Below, piece after piece: positions 17,183 to 23,525 of a stretch of DNA of 64,000 nt (positions are counted from its first letter, which is position 1; every line of letters begins with the position of its first letter). Origin of the DNA: Flavicella marina (GTDB lineage: Bacteria > Bacteroidota > Bacteroidia > Flavobacteriales > Flavobacteriaceae); the NCBI RefSeq assembly GCF_009193215.1, contig NZ_VYVA01000005.1, forward strand, positions 124,001 through 188,000, written 5' to 3'. The notes below the pieces were generated by a model. It was not told where the DNA came from, did not search any database, and saw only the letters and a program-made list of their open reading frames with translations. The position numbers were made by a program, and so were the translations under genes.

Positions 17183-18166
17183 ATGAAGGGAATTATTGTG
17201 TTCATAGCTAGACTACTTGTGTCAGTTACATTTTTGTATTCTGGTTTTGTGAAACTTGTTGATCCCTTAGGTTCTTCTTATAAATTTGAAGAATATTTTG
17301 GTGCTGATGTATTGAATCTAGAATTTTTGATTCCTGTTGCATTGCCATTTTCAATTTTACTTATTTTAGTAGAGATTATGTTGGGTATAACCTTGCTTTT
17401 AGGTTATAAACCAAAACTTACTGTTCTCTCATTGTTTGTAATAAATTTGTTGTTTCTGTTTCTAACATGGTATTCTGCTTATTATGATAAAGTTACAGAT
17501 TGCGGTTGTTTTGGTGATGCTTTAAAATTGAGTCCTTGGGATACTTTTTATAAGAATGTTATTTTGTTGGTGCTTTTAGTACCATTAATGCTGAATATTT
17601 CATCGATTACTACAGTGTTGAGTGATAAGATATTGCGTACTATTTCGATTGGTTTTTTTGTTCTATTTATATATGTCACCTATTATGTTTTGGTGCACTT
17701 GCCTATTATTGATTTTAGAGCTTATGCCATCGGAAACAATATTCAACAAGGAATGGAGTATGTTGATGATAGTGATGAATTACCTCCAGTGCACGATTTC
17801 TTTTTAGAGTCAGAAACCGAAGATTTGACAGAAGTTATTTTGAGTGCAGATAAGGTATTGCTATTGATTAGTTATGAGATCGAAAATGCATCTCTTACAG
17901 GTTTTGTTGGAATGAAAGAACTTGCTTTACAAGCAGAAAAAAAAGGGTATATGGTGTATGGTGTTTCGGCTTCTTCTACTGAGACAACGATTGCTATTCA
18001 GAAAGAGTTTGATTTGCCATTTGATTTTTTGTTTTGTGACGGGACAACGTTAAAAACAATCATTCGATCTAACCCTGGAATTGTAACTTTGAATAAAGGT
18101 ACAGTGGTTGGTAAATGGAATTGGCGTGATGTTGATGAAGTAATATTTTTGGATCAATCTTTTTGA
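17183..18166 (+). CDS. BT_3928-like membrane protein: DoxX/MauE-type domain plus redoxin-like tail
   Basis: A 327-residue protein. Four transmembrane helices (roughly 5-150) carry the DoxX/MauE-type features FLYSGFVKLVDP and TDCGCFGDALKLS. A fifth helix (about 152-175) leads to an extracytoplasmic part of about 150 residues resembling a thioredoxin/redoxin fold (VLLLISYEIEN, GYMVYGVSASS, PFDFLFCDGTTLKTIIRSNPG). That part lacks a CxxC pair; only one Cys is seen, in FLFCDG. The role may be in envelope redox or quinone-linked chemistry, but this is inference. Its 3' end overlaps the convergent DUF1684 gene by 13 bases. Confidence 0.75.
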   Translation: MKGIIVFIARLLVSVTFLYSGFVKLVDPLGSSYKFEEYFGADVLNLEFLIPVALPFSILLILVEIMLGITLLLGYKPKLTVLSLFVINLLFLFLTWYSAYYDKVTDCGCFGDALKLSPWDTFYKNVILLVLLVPLMLNISSITTVLSDKILRTISIGFFVLFIYVTYYVLVHLPIIDFRAYAIGNNIQQGMEYVDDSDELPPVHDFFLESETEDLTEVILSADKVLLLISYEIENASLTGFVGMKELALQAEKKGYMVYGVSASSTETTIAIQKEFDLPFDFLFCDGTTLKTIIRSNPGIVTLNKGTVVGKWNWRDVDEVIFLDQSF

Positions 18167-18762
18167 ATAAATCCCTTTTTTACTCCAGCTTCAATTTTTG
18201 TGTTTAAATGATTTTCTACGGGCGGTATCGGACAAGAGTAATTGTGGTTGTATGCACAATATGGATTGTAAGCTCGGTTGAAATCTAACAAAATTTCACC
18301 ATTGATAATATTGCTAATAAATACGTCTAAGTAACGACCTCCTTCATAGGTTTCTTCACCATTGGTTAGATCTTTAAATGGCAGAAAAAGATAGTCTTTA
18401 TAGTCAAAACTGAATTTAGAATCTTGACTTTGATAAATTTTTAAAGTTTGCTTTTGTCCATTCAGCAAAAAAGTAGCAACAGCATATTGCTGGTATAAAG
18501 GGTTTCTATTTGTTGTGGTTTCCATTTTAAACAAAGGTGCGTCTGGAGTAAGTCGTACAGAAGCTATTACAACATAGGCTTTGTTCCATTCAAAAAATGG
18601 AAGTGCTTGAAATTGTTTTCGATCTTTGTTTTTTAAAGGAGAAGTATCGTCGTTCGCAAAGCGTGCGTTTAATTCGTTTTGAAAGTTCAAACTCTGTTGT
18701 TTAGTTTGGGCAATGGAATGGAAACTTAGGCAAGTAAAAAATAGGATAAATAGATGTTTCAT
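18154..18762 (-). CDS. DUF1684 exported protein
   Basis: A 202-residue protein with a signal peptide (KHLFILFFTCLSFHSIAQ). The diagnostic DUF1684 segment is near the C-terminus: DFNRAYNPYCAYNHNYSCP followed by PPVENHLNTKIEAG, with two cysteines. Family members occur widely in bacteria but have no established function that I know of. The gene is 1 base after the methyltransferase gene and shares its operon; its end overlaps the convergent BT_3928-like gene. Confidence 0.85.
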   Translation of the reverse strand: MKHLFILFFTCLSFHSIAQTKQQSLNFQNELNARFANDDTSPLKNKDRKQFQALPFFEWNKAYVVIASVRLTPDAPLFKMETTTNRNPLYQQYAVATFLLNGQKQTLKIYQSQDSKFSFDYKDYLFLPFKDLTNGEETYEGGRYLDVFISNIINGEILLDFNRAYNPYCAYNHNYSCPIPPVENHLNTKIEAGVKKGFIQKD

Positions 18763-18763
18763 A

Positions 18764-19471
18764 TTATAATAAGGTAAGTTTTGCTAAATAATCGTAATGG
18801 GCTCCTTCTAAAATCAATTCGCATTTGAAGCCGTTGTAAATAGCGCAGCGTTGCAAAGTGTTGTAATCAACATAGAGCCATGGGAATGTGTCACTCACTT
18901 CGTTTTTATACTGCATTTTAAAGTCAACTTCTCCGTAATAATTTAGATTGCTTGGAATCCAATGCTCACCTTGCTCGTCTTCATACATATAAATCAAATC
19001 AGAAGAATCGATAAGAATCTGACCTTTAGGGTTAAGAAGCGATTTTAGGTGTACTAAAAATGGTGCAAGTTTTTCTAATTTTCCACAGATTCCAGTTCCA
19101 TTCATCAAAGCGAGGATCGTATCAAATTTCTGATTTTGAAACTCCCAAATGTTTTTTAAAAGGGTGTTTTTAATACCTCTGTTTTTACAAACTTCTATGG
19201 CACCCTCAGAAATATCAAGAGCTAAAACATCTTTGTTTTTAGTTTGAAGATAAAGTGAATGACTTCCAGATCCCGCACCAAGGTCTAAAATTTTTCCAGT
19301 ACAAAGATGTAATGCGTTTTGTTCTAGTTGTGGCATTTGGTCAAAAGAGCGAAATAAGTAGGCGAGAGGCATAATATCTTCACCAGCGATAGAAGAGTAG
19401 GTAACTAATTCTTCCGTGGTCTGCTGATTTTGATAATCTATCAATGCGTTTCCGTAAACGTCTTTTGACAT
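18764..19471 (-). CDS. Class I SAM-dependent methyltransferase
   Basis: A 235-residue Rossmann-fold methyltransferase. Motif I is ILDLGAGSGSHSLYL near residue 60, followed by DVLALDISEGAIEVCKNRG and FDTILALMNGTGICG. I use the ATG at 19471 (MSKDVYGNALIDYQ); a longer reading from a TTG at 19495 would run through the promoter element at 19484-19491. The substrate is not evident. It is followed 1 base later by the DUF1684 gene and lies 58 bases downstream of the sigma-factor gene with its own promoter. Confidence 0.85.
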   Translation of the reverse strand: MSKDVYGNALIDYQNQQTTEELVTYSSIAGEDIMPLAYLFRSFDQMPQLEQNALHLCTGKILDLGAGSGSHSLYLQTKNKDVLALDISEGAIEVCKNRGIKNTLLKNIWEFQNQKFDTILALMNGTGICGKLEKLAPFLVHLKSLLNPKGQILIDSSDLIYMYEDEQGEHWIPSNLNYYGEVDFKMQYKNEVSDTFPWLYVDYNTLQRCAIYNGFKCELILEGAHYDYLAKLTLL

Positions 19472-19483
19472 GTTTTTTTTGTG

Positions 19484-19491
19484 CAAATTTA
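19484..19491 (-). promoter_or_regulatory. Promoter element (TAAATTTG) of the methyltransferase gene
   Basis: TAAATTTG on the minus strand matches TAnnTTTG, 12 bases before the ATG at 19471. It supports that start and separate transcription from the sigma-factor gene. Confidence 0.5.
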
Positions 19492-19529
19492 GCAAAATAG
19501 CTAAGTAATAGAAATATAATTATGTACTT

Positions 19530-20075
19530 CTATGAATTGCAAACCTTGCAATCTTCTTTGTTCTTATGTGCCCCTTTTAAAAATCCATTTTCATCCAACT
19601 TGTAATCACAGCAATCCATAAATCCTTGTTTGAGTAATTCTCTACCTCGTTGTATTCTAGACTTCGCTGCTGGTAAGCTGATGTTGAGTTGATCAGCGGC
19701 ATATTTTTGTTTGAATCCTTTAACTTCGGTTAAAATAAGTATGTCTTTATATTTTTTCGGAAGTTTTAAAATTAAGGGCACTAAACAATCTGTAGCATCA
19801 TGATGATCTTTTTCAGGATTTTCTAGTCTGATGTTTTTATCAGAATCAGGAAGCACAAGCTCTCTTTTTCTAAAATAATCGAGAATGGTATTGTTGGCTA
19901 TTTGAAAAAGCCATGATTTTAATTTATCTTTTTGTTGCAGTTCGTTTTTATGCAGATGGATTTTAATAAATACTTCTTGTAAAATATCATCAGCGATGGT
20001 TTCATTCTTTACTTTGCTTAGAATAAATTTTTTCAAAGCTGCTGAAAAATCTGAATATATTTTTTCTGTTTGCAT
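19530..20075 (-). CDS. SigZ-like ECF-type RNA polymerase sigma factor with Cys-rich tail
   Basis: A 181-residue group 4 sigma factor. Region 2 contains DDILQEVFIKIH and LKSWLFQIANNTILDYFRKRE (about 29-72). Region 4 contains KLPKKYKDILILTEVKGFKQ and an HTH IAAD-type segment ending LPAAKSRIQRGRELLK (about 104-149). A C-terminal tail (150-181) carries Cys155, Cys156, Cys176 and Cys179, the last two as CKVC; a single Cys97 and two His (91, 92) lie in the linker. The layout resembles SigZ-type factors. No anti-sigma gene is adjacent; instead a Cys-rich mini-ORF precedes it by 51 bases. Metal or redox sensing by the tail is my inference. Confidence 0.85.
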   Translation of the reverse strand: MQTEKIYSDFSAALKKFILSKVKNETIADDILQEVFIKIHLHKNELQQKDKLKSWLFQIANNTILDYFRKRELVLPDSDKNIRLENPEKDHHDATDCLVPLILKLPKKYKDILILTEVKGFKQKYAADQLNISLPAAKSRIQRGRELLKQGFMDCCDYKLDENGFLKGAHKNKEDCKVCNS

Positions 20076-20088
20076 TACTTGAAATTAA

Positions 20089-20120
20089 TTCCTTCTCCAT
20101 AATTGACTACAGAGAAGGAA
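20089..20120 (-). other. Intergenic hairpin between the Cys-rich ORF and the sigma-factor gene
   Basis: A perfect 9-bp inverted repeat (GAGAAGGAA at 20112-20120 against TTCCTTCTC at 20089-20097) with a 14-base loop. No T-run follows in the direction of transcription, so it looks like an RNA stabiliser or partial attenuator, not a full terminator. Confidence 0.5.
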
Positions 20121-20126
20121 AGTTGA

Positions 20127-20228
20127 TTAACAATTGCAATTTGTGCAGGTACAAGATTCACAAGTACAGTTTGCACATTGTCCGTTTTTACATGCGTCAC
20201 AATTGCATGTACAGTTTGTATTTTTCAT
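20127..20228 (-). CDS. Metallothionein-like cysteine-rich mini-protein (33 aa)
   Basis: A hand-translated ORF of 33 codons plus TAA, starting at an ATG (20226-20228). Eleven of 33 residues are cysteine (positions 6, 8, 10, 13, 18, 21, 23, 26, 28, 31, 33). They are arranged as repeated CxC and CxxC units such as CTCNC, CTCESC and CTCTNCNC, separated by Asn, Thr, Asp, Glu and Lys. There are no aromatic residues and no signal peptide. This composition is what metallothioneins show, so cytoplasmic binding of Zn, Cu or Cd is plausible, but I cannot assign a known family. A promoter-like pair (TTG, 20 bases, TAACTTTA) precedes it. It is co-oriented with the sigma-factor gene 51 bases downstream. 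Confidence 0.65.
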   Translation of the reverse strand: MKNTNCTCNCDACKNGQCANCTCESCTCTNCNC

Positions 20229-20247
20229 AATTGCATTATTTAATAGT

Positions 20248-20255
20248 TAAAGTTA
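20248..20255 (-). promoter_or_regulatory. Probable promoter (TAACTTTA) of the Cys-rich ORF / sigma operon
   Basis: TAACTTTA on the minus strand matches 7 of the 8 positions of TAnnTTTG. A TTG at 20276-20278 lies 20 bases upstream. The start codon of the Cys-rich ORF is 19 bases downstream. Confidence 0.45.
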
Positions 20256-20338
20256 CTCATAAGACGCAGTAAAGTCAAAAAAGATGCAAAATTCATTGAA
20301 ATATTTTCTAAAATATTCTTTTGAAGCTCTAGAAGCAC

Positions 20339-20346
20339 TACTTTTG
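20339..20346 (+). promoter_or_regulatory. Promoter element (TACTTTTG) of the DUF5522 gene
   Basis: TACTTTTG matches TAnnTTTG exactly and lies 20 bases before the ATG at 20367. Confidence 0.55.
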
Positions 20347-20366
20347 CTTTGCTTAAGAAAAATAAG

Positions 20367-20525
20367 ATGAATTTACCAACACTTGAAGAAGGAGATTTTT
20401 ATTGGAATGAAGAAGGTTATAGAGTATTTACAGAGCAGTATCACCTAAAAAGAGGGTATTGTTGTAAAAGTGGTTGTAAACATTGCCCTTATAACTATGA
20501 TAAAAAAACAGATTCGTTTAAATAA
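20367..20525 (+). CDS. DUF5522 small Cys-motif protein (52 aa)
   Basis: A 52-residue ORF read by hand. It starts MNLPTLEEGDFYWNEEGYRV and carries HLKRGYCCKSGCKHCPY, with cysteines 32, 33, 37 and 40 in a CC-x3-C-x2-C pattern followed by Pro-Tyr. This matches the short DUF5522 family common in Bacteroidota, whose function is unknown; the Cys cluster suggests metal binding. An exact promoter element precedes it and the ATG is the only sensible start. It is divergent from the metallothionein-like ORF, sharing a 138-base intergenic region with it. Confidence 0.8.
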   Translation: MNLPTLEEGDFYWNEEGYRVFTEQYHLKRGYCCKSGCKHCPYNYDKKTDSFK

Positions 20526-20559
20526 ATTATTGTTTTCTTTAATTGATGAAGTTTGAATT

Positions 20560-20693
20560 GAGACTTCGACAAGCTCAGTCTCCAAACTAAACTTTTGTTG
20601 TTTTGATTGGTAAAATGAGTTCTCTTTTTTTATAGCGGAATGCGACTCTGACAAGCTCAGTCTCCAATCTGAACCCTGAGCCTGTCGAAGGGT
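20560..20693. repeat. Cluster of REP-like GACAAGCTCAG elements
   Basis: The 18-mer GACAAGCTCAGTCTCCAA occurs exactly at 20568-20585 and again at 20650-20667. A third, inverted copy CCTGAGCCTGTCGAAGGG is at 20675-20692. The first copy is embedded in an inverted repeat (GAGACT 20560-20565, AGTCTC 20577-20582). Related intergenic elements with a TTCGACA-GCTCAG core recur in many Bacteroidota genomes. No coding capacity. Confidence 0.75.
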
Positions 20694-20711
20694 GAATACT
20701 TTAATGAGTTT

Positions 20712-21611
20712 TTACAGGTTTTGGGTATAGCTCCAGGCTAAAATCCTACTGATTTTTGTTCCTTGTCCCATTGGAATCACTTTTATACTTTTCGCCTCTA
20801 GTTTTTTCAATAGTACTTTTAAAGGACGTACATTTTCTTTTTTTGAGACCAATGTTGTAAACCAAGTAATGTTTTTACTGAAGTGCTTACTTTGTCGGCA
20901 CATATTCTTTAAAAAAGCAATTTCCCCTCCATCACACCATAACTCATTCTGTTGACCTCCGAAGTTTAGAATGTCTTTGTTTTTTAATTGTAAGTTTTTT
21001 GCTTTTCGTCGTGAAGCAGCAGCTGCCAGATCTTTAGAAGCATGAAAAGGAGGATTACAGATGCTAACATCAAAAAAATCGTTCTCTTGTATAATTCCTC
21101 TAAAAATATCTTTCGTGTTTTCCTGAAAGCGTAGTGATATATGATTCTCTAAATTGTTAGTATTGACTATATGATTAGCAGCACTCAATGATTTTTTTTC
21201 AATATCCACTCCTACAAAAGACCAACCATATTCTTGATGCCCGAGTATTGGATAAATACAATTAGCTCCGACACCGATGTCTAAACAGGAAACCTCAGTT
21301 CCTGTAGGGATAATTTCATTGTTGTTTTCAGCAAGCAAATCAGCTAGATAGTGAATATAATCTACTCGACCTGGTATTGGCGCACATAAAAAGCCTTCAG
21401 GTATATCCCATTCTTTGATATTGTAATATTTAAATAGCAAGGCCTTATTTAGCATTTTTACTGCAGTTGGGTCAGAGAAATCAATAGAAAGATCACCGTG
21501 CTTGTTTTGTTTTATAAATGGTTTTAAATTCGGGAAACTTTCAGACAAAGCAATAAGGTTGTAACGACTTTTGTGTTTGTTTCTTGGGTGCAATAGGTTT
21601 TTTTCTGACAT
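20712..21611 (-). CDS. rlmF: 23S rRNA (adenine1618-N6)-methyltransferase RlmF
   Basis: RlmF methylates N6 of A1618 in 23S rRNA. The 299-residue protein starts with HPRNKHKSRYNLIAL, as family members do. It has the SAM motif CLDIGVGANCIYPILG (109-124) and the N6-adenine methylase catalytic motif NPPFHAS (186-192). The length is close to the E. coli enzyme. It is a single gene; REP-like repeats lie just past its stop codon. Confidence 0.94.
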   Translation of the reverse strand: MSEKNLLHPRNKHKSRYNLIALSESFPNLKPFIKQNKHGDLSIDFSDPTAVKMLNKALLFKYYNIKEWDIPEGFLCAPIPGRVDYIHYLADLLAENNNEIIPTGTEVSCLDIGVGANCIYPILGHQEYGWSFVGVDIEKKSLSAANHIVNTNNLENHISLRFQENTKDIFRGIIQENDFFDVSICNPPFHASKDLAAAASRRKAKNLQLKNKDILNFGGQQNELWCDGGEIAFLKNMCRQSKHFSKNITWFTTLVSKKENVRPLKVLLKKLEAKSIKVIPMGQGTKISRILAWSYTQNL

Positions 21612-21659
21612 GTGTACAGCTTTTATTGATCTTCATACTAGCGCAGATTTCAAAAAAAC

Positions 21660-22622
21660 TTATTGAAACCCTTTGAATTCTTTATTGGCTAAAATTTCTT
21701 TTACTGCGACTTGGTAATTATTGATGTTTTTGGCTTTTTTAATTTTTTTGAAAACCTTTTGTGGGTTGTCAAAAGATTGAGAGAAATACTCCCAGAAACC
21801 TAACATTTTCATTCTAATAGGAGTGGGGCCGGAAAGAAATTCATCGTATTGTTGATATATAGTGTCATGAAAAGTTCTGAAAGTATCGATAGCATTTTCA
21901 GGATACTTTGTAGTGTTTTCTTTAATCATTTTTGGCAAAAAAGGGTCGGCTATCAAACCTCTTCCTATCATCCAATGGTCAATGCTCGGAAATCTTTCTT
22001 GTAGTTTTTGAAATGAAGCAACACTGGTAATGTCACCATTGTAATAGAGTTTGTGTTTGGTGTTGTCAATGCATTTTTGGAAGGAATCTAAATCTACTCC
22101 GCCTTTGTATAGTTGTTTCCCAATACGCGCATGTATCGCAATGTTTTTCAAAGGGTATTTGTCAAGTATCGGAAAAACATCTTGAATTTCATCAGGATTG
22201 TCGTATCCCATGCGCATTTTCATAGAAACTGTGATGTCTGTTTCGTTATGAACTCTTTTTAAGATATGGTCGATTTTCTGGGGTTGACAGATGAGACCCG
22301 AGCCCATTCCTTTTTTTGTTACCATGGGGTAAGGACAACCTAAATTCCAATTCAACTCTTTGTATCCTAATTCTTGAATATATTTTACCACAAAAAGAAA
22401 TTCTTCATCAGAATTGGTCATTATTTGTGGAATGACTTCTAAGGTGTCATTATTTGCTAATTCGAGATCTCTTTTATAAGAATTTTTAATCACGATTTTT
22501 CCATTCATGCGAATATATGGTGCATAAAAAGTGTCGATTCCTCCAAAATATTTATGAAAGGCATTTCGAAATCTAAAATCTGTAAACCCTTGTAAAGGTG
22601 AGGAAAGTAATGTTAGGCTCAT
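21660..22622 (-). CDS. tRNA-dihydrouridine synthase (DusC-like)
   Basis: A 320-residue FMN-dependent enzyme that reduces specific uridines of tRNA to dihydrouridine. It begins LLSSPLQGFTDFRFRNAF (FMN-binding start of the TIM barrel). The catalytic region NLGCPYPMVTKKGMGSGL has Cys96, and HARIGKQLYKGGVDLDSF, YYNGDITS and IGRGLIADPF follow. The sequence resembles the DusC branch more than DusB, but I leave the symbol blank. A TATCTTTG element lies 17 bases before the ATG. Confidence 0.9.
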   Translation of the reverse strand: MSLTLLSSPLQGFTDFRFRNAFHKYFGGIDTFYAPYIRMNGKIVIKNSYKRDLELANNDTLEVIPQIMTNSDEEFLFVVKYIQELGYKELNWNLGCPYPMVTKKGMGSGLICQPQKIDHILKRVHNETDITVSMKMRMGYDNPDEIQDVFPILDKYPLKNIAIHARIGKQLYKGGVDLDSFQKCIDNTKHKLYYNGDITSVASFQKLQERFPSIDHWMIGRGLIADPFLPKMIKENTTKYPENAIDTFRTFHDTIYQQYDEFLSGPTPIRMKMLGFWEYFSQSFDNPQKVFKKIKKAKNINNYQVAVKEILANKEFKGFQ

Positions 22623-22639
22623 GCTTTTTCTCTAGGCTG

Positions 22640-22647
22640 CAAAGATA
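22640..22647 (-). promoter_or_regulatory. Promoter element (TATCTTTG) of the dus gene
   Basis: TATCTTTG on the minus strand matches TAnnTTTG; the ATG follows 17 bases later. Confidence 0.5.
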
Positions 22648-22704
22648 CACTAATATTTAGATCGAGTAGCTTTTTGAAAACAAGAGTAAGAAGTTATTGA
22701 AAGA

Positions 22705-22735
22705 AAAAAGCCCTTAATTTAATTAAGGGCTTTTT
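22705..22735. terminator. Terminator of the metal-uptake operon
   Basis: A long palindrome (AAAAAGCCCTTAATT against AATTAAGGGCTTTTT) flanked by A- and T-runs, so it can act in either direction. It follows the trinucleotide array after the Glu/His-rich lipoprotein gene and separates that operon from dus. Confidence 0.8.
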
Positions 22736-22736
22736 C

Positions 22737-23485
<749 letters not shown>

Positions 23486-23525
23486 TTTTTTATTATTGAT
23501 TTTAAATAGATTATTTTATTTGTGT

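Noticed and set aside
20445-20654. 69-codon minus-strand ORF downstream of the DUF5522 gene
   Set aside because: It spans the REP-like repeats and the antisense of the DUF5522 gene; no motif or promoter.
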